This document shows positions 52,901-60,913 of a DNA stretch of 64,000 nucleotides, in pieces; position 1 is the stretch's first letter; the number at the start of each line of letters is the position of its first letter. Source of the DNA: Streptomyces sp. CNQ-509. GTDB lineage: Bacteria; Actinomycetota; Actinomycetes; Streptomycetales; Streptomycetaceae. Both the position numbers and the translations under genes were made by a program. Location of the stretch: positions 1,805,501 to 1,869,500 of the forward strand of contig NZ_CP011492.1 in assembly GCF_001011035.1 (NCBI RefSeq), in the 5' to 3' direction. A model generated the notes under the pieces. That model saw nothing but the letters and a program-made list of their open reading frames with translations. It was not told the DNA's origin and made no database searches.

Positions 52901-54429
52901 CCACCTACGAGCACGACCTCCTCGGGCAGCGCACGCGGCGGACCACTCCCACCGGCCTGACCACCCACTACGCGTACGACGCCGCCGGCCGCGGCACATC
53001 GGTGACTACCAACGGCCACACCACCGACCTCGTCTTCGACGCCGCCGGCCGGGAGACCGAGCGCCACCTCGGCGCCCTGACGGTGAACTCCGCCTGGGAC
53101 TCCGCCGGGCGCCTCGCCCGCCAGTCGGTCACCGCGGGCCCCGAGCGCCGTATCGCTCAGCAGCGCTCGTACGCCTACGCCCCGGACGGCAACCTGGCCG
53201 GGCTCGACGACCGCCTCAACGGGGACCACCGCTTCGGACTCGACGCCGTCGGCCGGGTGACGAGCGTCACCGCCCCCGGCTGGGCGGAGTCCTACGCCTA
53301 CGACTCGCTCGGCAACCTCACCCACGGCACGTGGCCCACGGGCAACGGCCACGACGCGGCCCTCGGCGAACGGACCTACACCGCCACCACCCTCACCGCC
53401 GCAGGCAGCTACCGCTTCCGGCACGACGCCGCCGGACGCCTGGTCACCCGCACCCGGAAGCGGCTGTCCAAGTCCCCCGAGACCTGGCACTTCGAGTACG
53501 ACGCGGAAGACCGTCTCACCGGCGCCCGCACGCCCGACGGCGTCCGGTGGGCCTACCGCTACGACCCGCTCGGCCGCCGCACCGCCAAGCAGAAGTTCAC
53601 CGGCGACGGCCGGGGCGTCGCCGAGGAGACCGTCTTCACCTGGGACGGCCCCGTCCTCATCGAGCAGACCAGCACCGGCGGCCCGTTCCCCCAGCCGGTC
53701 ACCCTCACGTGGAACCACCAGGGGCTCGTCCCGATCACCCAGACCGAGCGCATCACGGACGCCACCACCCAGGACGAGATCGACGCCCGCTTCTTCGCCA
53801 TCGTCACGGACCTCGTCGGCACACCCCGCGAACTCCTCACCCCCGAGGGCGACATCGCCTGGCGCACGCACACCACGCTCTGGGGCACCCTCTCCTGGCC
53901 GTCCGGTTCCACCGCGCACACCCCGCTGCGCTTCCCCGGCCAGTACGCCGACCCCGAGACCGGCTTCCACTACAACCTCTTCCGCTACTACGACCCCGCC
54001 AACGCCCGGTACACGACCCCCGACCCGCTCGGCCTCGCGCCCGCTCCGAACCCGGCCGCGTACGTCCACAACCCGCACACCTGGACCGACCCCTACGGCC
54101 TCGCCCCGTACATCCATGCCTCCGTGGCCAGCAGCGACTGGGGGAACAAGGGCGCACACGTCCACATCGGGAGCCGGGAGGTCCGGGTGTTCCCCGACGG
54201 CGCCGGCGGGGTCGGCGGCGAGCCGATCAGGCTGTCGAACGGAAACGTGGCGTCTCCGCGGGACGTGGAGCGGGTCCTGGAGGAGATCCGGGTCAATCCG
54301 AAGATGCGCGAGGACCTCATCGCCAAGGCATCGTCCGCGCGCGCGTCCATGAATGCGGGTGAGTACGGTACGAAGGTGAACCGGGCCCTCGAAATTCACT
54401 TCCTGATCAAGGCGCTGGAGAAGATGTGA
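49942..54429 (+). CDS. RHS-repeat polymorphic toxin
   Basis: GTG 49942 (VGNRPTDWHVLDLDDDPTPGD) has GAGGGAGAG before it; 1,495 residues. An N-terminal helical, coiled-coil part (20-230, WXG100-like) suggests type VII-like export. A hydrophobic hairpin (about 250-285) follows, then a DUF6531 module (DPVDLATGEMYLTQTDVELPG) and some 25 YD/RHS repeats such as YDPAGRL and YDSLGNL. The RHS core ends at FRYYDPANARYTTPDPLGLAP near 1370-1380. The last 107 residues, after DPYGLAP, are the variable toxin tip (HVHIGSREVRVFPDG, then NRALEIHFLIKALEKM), of unassigned activity. It probably mediates contact-dependent competition. Confidence 0.92.
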   Translation: MGNRPTDWHVLDLDDDPTPGDPERVKQLARELHDFADDVADALRQIKGMAGEDALLRWAGKTAKAFQDEFDEVPKNLKKLQRSYDLAGDALAAYWPKLERAQSLADKALAKGREAQSDLTAASGRLDAANSWVERATKKTEEYDGKEGREKPDESEVRAATRNATDAKSARASAQTAVDNAQGGLEAAKKMAADAKKMREDAASEAKDKLEEASDAGIQNRKWWEKAVDWVKDNWDTIVNVCKVIVAVLGIVVLIIGGPLAWVVLAAALVVLADTLYKYMNGQASLWDVAFAALDCIPGMKGLTTLGGLAKMAKGGMKAMAGLRAMKAGVLGLAKRGGDMLGDAAQGARNRLRNVVNKLTDPVDLATGEMYLTQTDVELPGLLPLTFNRRLGSSYRCGLWFGPTWTSTVDQRLEIDEDGIVFITEDGRLLAYPHPHGTDEVLPESGPRWTLARLETGDYTITDPLTGHIRHFHAPVSDDVALLHRISDRNGHTLTFAYDADGVPTDIRHSSGYRLRLTAEGDRVTALHLANAAGDGSDVEVKRFGYDTDGNLTEDYNSSGLPLTFAYDDRLRVTSWTDRNDRSYSYTYDEHDRCTAEGGEAGHVALTLAYGGEDPAWPACTVTALTTADGATTRFVVNDNSQVVAEIDALGHVSRTEYDRHHNLLSETNALGHTTRYENNSLGQPTAITHPDGSVVRYEYDESACHTATLMPDGTAWRWEYDARGNLVSQTDPSGATTRLTRDDGGRLTGRIDALGHTTRVRCVPAGMPEEVADPLGAVMRFRYDAFGRTSHVTDPTGVNESLTWSVEGHLVRRTRAGGPAETWTYDPEGNCLTQVGADGSTTRFEYTHFDMLSARVEPDGARHEFTYDAGLRLTEVRNPQGQSWHYRFDPAGRMVAEEDFDGRTLTSTFDAAGQLVARTNAAGETVTFGYDPAGRIAHKTVGELTTVYAYDPAGRLRSAANPQSSLVYLRDAMGRVVAETVDGRTTTYEHDLLGQRTRRTTPTGLTTHYAYDAAGRGTSVTTNGHTTDLVFDAAGRETERHLGALTVNSAWDSAGRLARQSVTAGPERRIAQQRSYAYAPDGNLAGLDDRLNGDHRFGLDAVGRVTSVTAPGWAESYAYDSLGNLTHGTWPTGNGHDAALGERTYTATTLTAAGSYRFRHDAAGRLVTRTRKRLSKSPETWHFEYDAEDRLTGARTPDGVRWAYRYDPLGRRTAKQKFTGDGRGVAEETVFTWDGPVLIEQTSTGGPFPQPVTLTWNHQGLVPITQTERITDATTQDEIDARFFAIVTDLVGTPRELLTPEGDIAWRTHTTLWGTLSWPSGSTAHTPLRFPGQYADPETGFHYNLFRYYDPANARYTTPDPLGLAPAPNPAAYVHNPHTWTDPYGLAPYIHASVASSDWGNKGAHVHIGSREVRVFPDGAGGVGGEPIRLSNGNVASPRDVERVLEEIRVNPKMREDLIAKASSARASMNAGEYGTKVNRALEIHFLIKALEKM

Positions 54430-54932
54430 CGGCGACGGACATCGACCTGTACAGCCGGGTCGTGCGGCACGAGACCCTCGGGGAGGCGACCGCGGACTCC
54501 ACGCCCGAGGTGTGGGAACAGGCGCTTCCCGGCGATCGTCTGGAGGACAGGCGCAAGAAGTTCATGCGCTGGGACTACGGCCTCGTCGAGGTCTTCTTCG
54601 CCCGGGTGGACCGGCAGTGGAGCGGTTCCGGCTTCACGATCCAGGTGCACCGGCTCGCCGAGGCCGGCGGGGGGCCGGTCCCGGCATGTCTGCGGGACGC
54701 GTACGGCGATTTCCGCAGCAGCGTACCCCTCGGGGAGCTGACCGACTCCCTGGCGGCGGCGGGTCTGTCCCTCACCGAGGTGGAGAGCTATTCCGACAGG
54801 GAATTCAGCCAGTTCACGTCACCGAGCGGGCGGGTCGCGGTGTACGTCCTCACCGATCCGCGGCCCGATGCGGACTACCGGGTCCCCCGCGGGGGGATCT
54901 GGTCGATCACGGTGGCGCCCGCGGAGGCGTGA
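54426..54932 (+). CDS. Putative immunity protein for the RHS toxin
   Basis: GTG 54426 overlaps the toxin stop by 4 bp (GTGA). The product has 168 residues, is acidic and soluble, and has no signal or membrane segment. It includes RWDYGLVEVFFARVDRQWSGSG and a terminal YRVPRGGIWSITV. It matches no family I recognise by eye. Position directly behind the toxin tip, with translational coupling, is the normal place for the cognate immunity gene, and that is the only basis for the role. Confidence 0.72.
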   Translation: MTATDIDLYSRVVRHETLGEATADSTPEVWEQALPGDRLEDRRKKFMRWDYGLVEVFFARVDRQWSGSGFTIQVHRLAEAGGGPVPACLRDAYGDFRSSVPLGELTDSLAAAGLSLTEVESYSDREFSQFTSPSGRVAVYVLTDPRPDADYRVPRGGIWSITVAPAEA

Positions 54933-54980
54933 ACGGTTCCGCCGGCGGCGAATGCCGACAAGTCGACCTGACCAGAAGTC

Positions 54981-55013
54981 ATTGGTCTACACCTTGTCTT
55001 GGTGCAGACCAAG
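54981..55013 (+). promoter_or_regulatory. Two DasR-like (dre) sites before the chitinase gene
   Basis: ATTGGTCTACACCTTG (54981-54996) and CTTGGTGCAGACCAAG (54998-55013) both resemble the dre consensus centred on TGGTCTAGACCA, and they lie in tandem as in known Streptomyces chitinase promoters. The second has perfect CTTGGT/ACCAAG arms. DasR (GntR family) would repress until glucosamine-6-phosphate builds up. Confidence 0.75.
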
Positions 55014-55086
55014 GTGATTGACTGCGCCCCGTCAAGCTCCAACGCCGGCGTTCGCGCCGGTGACCCCCCACCAGGAGAGTGATGAG

Positions 55087-55851
55087 GTGCTGAGGAAACT
55101 CGGAACGAAGGTCAAGGCCATGCTCGCGATCGGGGCGCTGGCCGCCGCGCTCGCCGTCGTGGTGCCCGTGACCGCGTCGGCAGGCGAGGGCGGCACGGCG
55201 GGCGAAGGAGGCGCGGACAGGGCGGTGGCCGCGGAGTTCATGGTCAGCGAGGCGCAGTTCGAGCAGATGTTCCCGGGGCGGAACGCCTTCTACACGTACC
55301 AGGGGCTGACCGACGCGCTCAGCGCGTACCCCGCGTTCGCCAATACCGGCGACGAGACCACCAGGAAGCGGGAGGCCGCCGCCTTCCTGGCGAACGTCAG
55401 CCATGAGACCGGCGGGCTCGTGCACGTCGTCGAGCAGAACCAGGACAACTACCCGCACTACTGCGACGCGTCGCAGCCCTACGGCTGTCCCGCCGGGCAG
55501 GCCGCGTACTACGGGCGCGGGCCCATCCAGCTCAGCTGGAACTTCAACTACAAGGCCGCCGGCGACGCCCTCGGCATCGACCTGCTGAACGACCCCTGGC
55601 AGGTGGAGCGGAACGCCGCCGTCGCGTGGAAGACCGGCATCTGGTACTGGATGACGCAGTCCGGGCCCGGGTCGATGCCCGCGCACGACGCGATCGTCGG
55701 CGGGCACGGGTTCGGCGAGACCATCCGGGCCATCAACGGATCGCTGGAGTGCAACGGCGGCAACCCCGGCCAGGTGCAGAGCCGGATCGACAAGTACACG
55801 CAGTTCGCGCAGATCCTCGGCACGACCCCCGGCGACAACCTGAGCTGCTGA
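55087..55851 (+). CDS. Secreted GH19 chitinase, catalytic domain only
   Basis: GTG 55087 follows AGGAG by 9 nt; 254 residues. A signal peptide (VKAMLAIGALAAALAVVVPVTASA) precedes a single GH19 domain: FLANVSHETGGLVHVVEQ near 100 holds the catalytic acid Glu, QAAYYGRGPIQLSWNFNYKAAG near 140 the second Glu-equivalent loop and substrate groove, and AVAWKTGIWYWMTQ near 180. There is no chitin-binding module, unlike many streptomycete GH19 enzymes. It hydrolyses chitin with inversion and probably works with the GH18 enzyme 128 bp downstream. Confidence 0.93.
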   Translation: MLRKLGTKVKAMLAIGALAAALAVVVPVTASAGEGGTAGEGGADRAVAAEFMVSEAQFEQMFPGRNAFYTYQGLTDALSAYPAFANTGDETTRKREAAAFLANVSHETGGLVHVVEQNQDNYPHYCDASQPYGCPAGQAAYYGRGPIQLSWNFNYKAAGDALGIDLLNDPWQVERNAAVAWKTGIWYWMTQSGPGSMPAHDAIVGGHGFGETIRAINGSLECNGGNPGQVQSRIDKYTQFAQILGTTPGDNLSC

Positions 55852-55979
55852 CCCGGCCGGGCCCGACCGGCCCGGTCTGACCGATCCCGGCCGGGTGCGC
55901 GGCCCGGTCCCGCCCTTCCCGGGTGGGTCGCGCGCCCGGCCGCTCCCCCCTCGTAACCACCCCCCACCCGGAGGCAGTT

Positions 55980-57011
55980 GTGGCACGCGCACGTACACAC
56001 AAGTTCCGGAAGACACGCAAACGCCTCGTCGGCTCCCTCGCCGCCGCGTCGCTCACCGCCGGCGCGCTCGCCGCCGCGGTCGTCACCGAGGCCGCCGCCG
56101 ACCCCGAGCCGGTCACCCACGGCGCCGCCGCGGTGCCCGCGCACGCCGTCACCGGCTACTGGCAGAACTTCGACAACGGCGCCACCGTCCAGACCCTCGC
56201 CGACGTCCCCGAGGCGTACGACATCATCGCCGTCGCCTTCGCCGACGCGACCGGTACGCCCGGCCAGGTCGACTTCACCGTCGATCCCGCGCTCGACTAC
56301 ACCGAGGACGCCTTCAAGGCGGACGTCGCCGCGAAGCAGGAGAGCGGCAAGTCGGTCGTGATCAGCGTCGGTGGCGAGCGCGGCGCGGTCTCGGTCAACG
56401 ACGCGGCGTCCGCCGAGGCGTTCGCCACGAGCATCCTCGGGCTCATGGAGGAGTACGGGTTCGACGGCGTCGACATCGATTTGGAGAACGGGCTCAACTC
56501 GACGTACATGACGCAGGCTCTGGAGGCGATCCACGCGGGCGCCGGCGACGGCCTGGTGGTGACGATGGCGCCGCAGACCATCGACATGCAGTCGCCGGAG
56601 AACGAGTACTTCAAGACGGCGCTGAACATCAAGGACTTCCTCACCGTCGTCAACATGCAGTACTACAACAGTGGTTCCATGCTGGGCTGCGACGGGAAGG
56701 TCTACTCGCAGGGCACGGTCGACTTCCTCACCGCCCTGGCCTGCGTCCAGTTGGAGAACGGGCTCGACCCCTCGCAGGTCGGCCTCGGCACCCCCGCCTC
56801 GTCGCGGGCGGCGGGCGGCGGATACGTGGAGCCGGGCGTGGTGACCGACGCGCTCGACTGCCTCACGCGGGGCACCGGCTGCGGCTCCTTCACGCCGGAG
56901 AGGACGTACCCGGAGCTGCGCGGCGCGATGACCTGGTCCACCAACTGGGACGCCGCCGACGGCAACGCCTGGTCGGACACGGTCGGGCCGCACGTCGACC
57001 AACTGCCGTAA
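55980..57011 (+). CDS. Secreted GH18 chitinase
   Basis: GTG 55980 behind GGAGG; 343 residues. The signal peptide covers about residues 1-40 (RLVGSLAAASLTAGALAAAV). The catalytic motif FDGVDIDLEN lies near 160, with the DxxDxDxE catalytic Glu. VTGYWQNFDNGAT opens the barrel, and VTMAPQTIDMQ and VVNMQYYNSGSM are substrate-site strands, of the type in ChiC/ChiD-like bacterial enzymes. No binding module is attached. It lies downstream of the GH19 gene on the same strand; its own promoter is not evident. Confidence 0.93.
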   Translation: MARARTHKFRKTRKRLVGSLAAASLTAGALAAAVVTEAAADPEPVTHGAAAVPAHAVTGYWQNFDNGATVQTLADVPEAYDIIAVAFADATGTPGQVDFTVDPALDYTEDAFKADVAAKQESGKSVVISVGGERGAVSVNDAASAEAFATSILGLMEEYGFDGVDIDLENGLNSTYMTQALEAIHAGAGDGLVVTMAPQTIDMQSPENEYFKTALNIKDFLTVVNMQYYNSGSMLGCDGKVYSQGTVDFLTALACVQLENGLDPSQVGLGTPASSRAAGGGYVEPGVVTDALDCLTRGTGCGSFTPERTYPELRGAMTWSTNWDAADGNAWSDTVGPHVDQLP

Positions 57012-57030
57012 CCGTACGGGAGCAGACAGC

Positions 57031-57065
57031 GGGGCCGGCCGGGACTTCCCGCCCCGGCCGGCCCC
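57031..57065. terminator. Bidirectional terminator between convergent GH18 and GH87 genes
   Basis: GGGGCCGGCCGGG (57031-57043) pairs perfectly with CCCGGCCGGCCCC (57053-57065), a 13-bp GC stem with a 9-nt loop, 20 bp from either gene end. Confidence 0.8.
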
Positions 57066-57084
57066 GCCCCCGAACCGCCGGCCC

Positions 57085-59049
57085 TCAGTCCCTTCCGCTC
57101 CGGGCCGGCCTGCCGTTCTCCGCCCCCGGCCAGCCGTTGATCACGAACTGCGACCCAGGCTCGACGACCACGTCGCCCTCCGCGGAGCCGGTGATGGTGA
57201 CGTTCGTGAGGTTCGCGCTGCCGCGGGCGCCGCCCATCGCGAGGATTCCGGCGCCGTTGTTGGACTTCTCGACCGACACGTTCGAGATGGTCACGTTCGG
57301 CATCTCGCCGCCGCCCGTCTTGAACTGGATCCCGTCGTACGTCGAGTCATGGATGTCCGTGTCCTTGATCGTCACGCCCGGGATCGGCTGGCCCGCGGGG
57401 AAGAGCGTGATCGCGCCGAACTCCTGCGCCTCGCCCCAGAACGCGCCGCCGCAGCGGTGGAGCGAGTTGCCCGAGATCACCGTCTCGCCGGTGAACGGCA
57501 CCGGGTCGTGGTCGGTGGCGAGCATGATGCCCGGGTAGTTCGCGGTGTCGGAGATCAGGTTGTTCTCGACGGTGTTGCCGTAGCCGCCGTAGATCGCGAC
57601 CCCGTTCGCGCGCCAGGGCACCTGGATGGTGTTGTTGCGGAAGTGGTTGTCGTGGCCGATGTCGACGGCCTGGTCCTTCACGTACTTGCTGGCCCAGACC
57701 GCGAGCGAGTCGTCGCCCGTGGTACGGAAGGACGAGTTGACGACCTCGGAGTTGCGGGTGCCGTTGGTGAAGTTGATGCCGTCGGCGTACGTGTTGCGTA
57801 TCCGCATCCCGCTGAACGTCAGCCCGTCGGCCGGGCCCCACAGCTCCGGCTTGTCGGAGTAGTCGCGGCCGACCCAGACCCCGACGTTGGCGTGCTCGAT
57901 CCACACGTTCGAGATCTCCGTGCCGACGCCGAACCGGCCGTTGAGGCCCACGCCGCCCTCCTGGCCGCCGTCGCCGCCGCGGATGGTGCCGGAGCCGAAG
58001 ATGGCGAGGTCGGAGATCTTAATGTTCTTGTCGATGTCGAAGCCGAAGTTGCCCTCGTGCGGGTGGTTGATGCCGCCGGCCTCGTGCGGCGGGGTCAGCG
58101 TGGAGAACTGCGAGTGCCACATGCCGGCGCCGCGGATCTCGACGTTGCTGATGCCGACCTGGTTGTACTGGCCGCCCTCGGGGTCGTCGGTGAGGATCTT
58201 CTGCTCCTGCCGCCACTGGCCCGGCGGGATCCAGACGCACTCGATCTCGCCGTTCTGGTCGGCGGTGACGGCCGCCTGGAGCGCCGCGGTGTCGTCGTTG
58301 CCGTCGTCGGGCACGGCGCCGTACTCGGTGATCGACGTGCACGCGGCCGGCTTCTCCTTCGGCGGCGCGACCTGCTCCAGGTCGATCAGGTCGATGACGT
58401 AGAACGCGGCCTCGTCACCGGCGTCGCGCTGGAGGCGGAAGGTGGTGCCGGCCGGGTAGCTCTCGTCGAGCAGGGCGTGGGACTCGTCGAAGAGCCGGCG
58501 GGCGTCGGTCTGCGGGGTGTTGGTCAGGCCCTCGGGGTCGTCGGTGTTGCCGTACAGCCAACTGTGCTTGGACGACAGGTCCAGCTTCTGCACGAACGCG
58601 CCGTCGGCGTAGAGGCTGAGGGTCGCCTCCGTGCCGCCGCCGCCCGGGGCGTCGGGGATGGAGTTGCGGACGACGACGGAGTTGGCCGGGGAGGTGGAGG
58701 TGAACTCGACGTACTGTCCGGTGTTCTCCAGCCGCACCGACGTGCGGCCCGAGGACTCGGACGCGAAGTTCGTGTGCCCGAAGGTGCGCTTCGCGTCGGC
58801 CTCCAGCAGGATGCCGTCGTACGTGCCGGCCTCGGCCTCGTACTCGACGTAGGGCAGCTCCGCGCCGGCCGCGGCCGCGCCGCCCGGGGCCGCTTGGCCG
58901 GAGGCGGCGGTGTCCGCGGCGGCGGTCCCGTCACCCTCGGGGGCGACGCCGGCCATGGCCTGGCCGGAGAGGGGCAGGACCCCGATCGCGACGAGGCCGA
59001 GCGCCGGTATCCCGACGGCCACACGCCGTCTGAGGTGCTTCCACTTCAT
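57085..59049 (-). CDS. Secreted GH87-type alpha-1,3-glucanase with CBM
   Basis: The 654-residue protein has a signal peptide (RRRVAVGIPALGLVAIGVLPLSGQAMA), a linker, and a CBM6/35-like domain at about 65-215 (VEYEAEAGTYDG, RTSVRLENTGQYVEFTS). A right-handed parallel beta-helix follows (about 235-640), opening CTSITEYGAVPDDGNDDTAALQ. Catalytic Asp candidates are in NTYADGINFTN (about 425) and FRTTGDDSLAVW (about 447), matching the DG...GDD arrangement of GH87 mutanases. It would cut alpha-1,3-glucan, which masks many fungal walls, fitting the nearby chitinases and beta-glucanases. A pectate-lyase-like alternative is less likely because of the CBM and the GDD pattern. Confidence 0.82.
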   Translation of the reverse strand: MKWKHLRRRVAVGIPALGLVAIGVLPLSGQAMAGVAPEGDGTAAADTAASGQAAPGGAAAAGAELPYVEYEAEAGTYDGILLEADAKRTFGHTNFASESSGRTSVRLENTGQYVEFTSTSPANSVVVRNSIPDAPGGGGTEATLSLYADGAFVQKLDLSSKHSWLYGNTDDPEGLTNTPQTDARRLFDESHALLDESYPAGTTFRLQRDAGDEAAFYVIDLIDLEQVAPPKEKPAACTSITEYGAVPDDGNDDTAALQAAVTADQNGEIECVWIPPGQWRQEQKILTDDPEGGQYNQVGISNVEIRGAGMWHSQFSTLTPPHEAGGINHPHEGNFGFDIDKNIKISDLAIFGSGTIRGGDGGQEGGVGLNGRFGVGTEISNVWIEHANVGVWVGRDYSDKPELWGPADGLTFSGMRIRNTYADGINFTNGTRNSEVVNSSFRTTGDDSLAVWASKYVKDQAVDIGHDNHFRNNTIQVPWRANGVAIYGGYGNTVENNLISDTANYPGIMLATDHDPVPFTGETVISGNSLHRCGGAFWGEAQEFGAITLFPAGQPIPGVTIKDTDIHDSTYDGIQFKTGGGEMPNVTISNVSVEKSNNGAGILAMGGARGSANLTNVTITGSAEGDVVVEPGSQFVINGWPGAENGRPARSGRD

Positions 59050-59095
59050 GGTGTCCTCTGTTCTGTGGGGGCCGACAGAGTGCGCATGCCGTTTC

Positions 59096-59103
59096 CTTGC
59101 AAG
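59096..59103. promoter_or_regulatory. CTTGCAAG dyad upstream of the alpha-1,3-glucanase gene
   Basis: CTTGCAAG, flanked by TTTC on one side and AAAT on the other, lies about 50 bp before the start at 59049 in the most AT-rich part of the gap. TTGCAA-type dyads are common operator cores of LacI-family sugar regulators (MalR/Reg1-like). The rest of 59050-59283 holds no gene. Confidence 0.4.
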
Positions 59104-59283
59104 AAATCAACGTAAGTTTGCGTAACAGAGTCGATGTCTTGCTGATTGGCAGTCAGAGTTTTGAGGCACCCCGCAGGTTTGTCAATGGTCCGCGCACGGC
59201 GCCCTGTCCGGGCCGCCCGCGCCGCGCGGGTAGGCTGCCGGAGGGTGGAGGGGGGAACCGGAAACGTCACCGCGGGAGGATTC

Positions 59284-60081
59284 GTGCTCGTACTGCTGCC
59301 ACCGTCCGAGGGGAAGGCCGAGGGCAGGCGCGGCGCCCCGCTGAAGCTCGACTCGCTCTCCCTGCCCGGCCTCACCGCCGCCCGCGAGACCGTCCTCGAC
59401 GAGCTGGTCGCACTCTGCGCCGCCGACGAGGAGAAGGCCGCCGACGTGCTGGGCCTCACCGAAGGGCTGCGCGGCGAGGTGGCACGCAACGCCCGGCTGC
59501 GGACCGCGCCCACCCGCCCCGCCGGGCAGGTCTACACCGGCGTGCTCTACGACGCGCTCGGCCTCGCCACGCTCGACGCCGCCGCGAAGCGGCGTGCGTC
59601 GGCGTCGCTGCTGGTGTTCTCGGGCCTGTGGGGCGCGGTGCGCATCGGCGACCGCATCCCGGCGTACCGCTGCTCCATGGGCGTACGACTGCCGGCCGCG
59701 GGCGCGCTCGGTGCGTACTGGCGCGGGCCGCTGGACGCCGCCCTGCCGGCGGCGGCCGGGCGCGGGCTCGTGCTCGACCTGCGCTCGTCGGCGTACGCGA
59801 CGGCCTGGCGGCCCCGCGGCGATCTGGCCGCGCGCACGGCCGCGGTGCGGGTGCTGCACGCGACGGTGGTGGACGGGGTGGAGAAGCGCTCGGTGGTCAG
59901 CCACTTCAACAAGGCGACGAAGGGCCGGCTGCTCCGTGACCTCCTCACCTCCGGCGCGAAGCCCCGCACCCCGGCGGCGCTGCTGACGGCGCTGCGCGAC
60001 CTGGGATACCGGGTGGAGGGCGACCCGCCGCGGCGGGCGGGGCAGCCGTGGGAGCTGGACGTGGTGGTGACGGAGCTGTAG
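59284..60081 (+). CDS. yaaA: YaaA-family peroxide-stress protein
   Basis: GTG 59284 behind GGAGG; 265 residues. VLLPPSEGKAEG at the N-terminus and VVSHFNKATKGRLLRDLL near 210 are signature blocks of YaaA (DUF328/UPF0246) proteins; the helix-hairpin-helix-like SGLWGAVRIGDRIPAYRCSMG lies between. In E. coli YaaA lowers free iron and DNA damage during peroxide stress. The actinomycete homologue is shorter in the middle but complete. It is a monocistronic, core-type gene next to the KDPG aldolase. Confidence 0.9.
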   Translation: MLVLLPPSEGKAEGRRGAPLKLDSLSLPGLTAARETVLDELVALCAADEEKAADVLGLTEGLRGEVARNARLRTAPTRPAGQVYTGVLYDALGLATLDAAAKRRASASLLVFSGLWGAVRIGDRIPAYRCSMGVRLPAAGALGAYWRGPLDAALPAAAGRGLVLDLRSSAYATAWRPRGDLAARTAAVRVLHATVVDGVEKRSVVSHFNKATKGRLLRDLLTSGAKPRTPAALLTALRDLGYRVEGDPPRRAGQPWELDVVVTEL

Positions 60082-60224
60082 GACGTCCCGCCCTCCCCGC
60101 ACTCCCGCCCCAGGGTAGGCCGCCCCGCTGACAGACAGGGCCGGCGCGCACCGGCCGGAGAGCCCGTGCTGCACGGTACGCAACGTGCGTTGCACCGGCG
60201 TGGTCGCGGAGGCACGATGACCGC

Positions 60225-60881
60225 GTGACCACTGACTCCGCCTCCACGTCCGCGTCCGTCCCCTCCTCCGTGCTGGGCCTCGCCCCCGTCATCCCGGTCG
60301 TCGTCCTCGACGACGCCGCCGACGCCGTACCGCTGGCGCGCGCGCTGGTGGCCGGGGGGCTGCCCGCGGTCGAGGTGACCCTGCGCACGCCGGCGGCGCT
60401 CGACGCGATCCGGGCCATCGCCGCCGAGGTGCCGGACGCCGTGGTCGGCGCCGGCACGGTGCTGGACGCGGCGGCCGTGGACGCCTCCGCCGCCGCGGGC
60501 GCCCGGTTCCTCGTCAGCCCCGGCTCGACGGACGGACTGCTGGCGGCGATGGCCGCGTCGGGCCTGGCGTACCTGCCCGGGGTGTCGACGGTGTCGGAGG
60601 CGATGGGCCTGCTGGAGCGGGGGCTGACGGAGATGAAGTTCTTCCCGGCGGAGGCGTCGGGCGGCATCGCGTACCTGAAGTCCCTCGGCTCCCCGCTGCC
60701 CCGCGCCCGGTTCTGCCCGACGGGCGGCGTCACGGCCGAATCGGCGCCGCGGTACCTGGCGCTGCCGAACGTCGGCTGCGTGGGCGGCACATGGATGCTG
60801 CCGAGGGCGGCCCTCGCGGCGAAGGACTGGGCGACGGTCGAGAAGCTGGCGGCGGAGGCCGCGGCGCTCGGCAGGGGTTGA
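60225..60881 (+). CDS. eda: 2-dehydro-3-deoxy-phosphogluconate (KDPG) aldolase
   Basis: GTG 60225 gives 218 residues. The class I aldolase barrel is evident: PVVVLDDAADAVPLARALVAGG, then VEVTLRTPAALD (catalytic Glu), VGAGTVLDAAAV, FLVSPGSTDGLL, and EMKFFPAEASGG (Schiff-base Lys) followed by FCPTGGV and GCVGGTWML. It splits KDPG to pyruvate and glyceraldehyde-3-phosphate, the last step of the Entner-Doudoroff route, or acts on other 2-keto-3-deoxy acids. It is convergent with the RNase H gene. Confidence 0.93.
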   Translation: MTTDSASTSASVPSSVLGLAPVIPVVVLDDAADAVPLARALVAGGLPAVEVTLRTPAALDAIRAIAAEVPDAVVGAGTVLDAAAVDASAAAGARFLVSPGSTDGLLAAMAASGLAYLPGVSTVSEAMGLLERGLTEMKFFPAEASGGIAYLKSLGSPLPRARFCPTGGVTAESAPRYLALPNVGCVGGTWMLPRAALAAKDWATVEKLAAEAAALGRG

Positions 60882-60913
60882 GCCCGCGGGGTGCGATCAG
60901 CGAAAAGGGAGTC

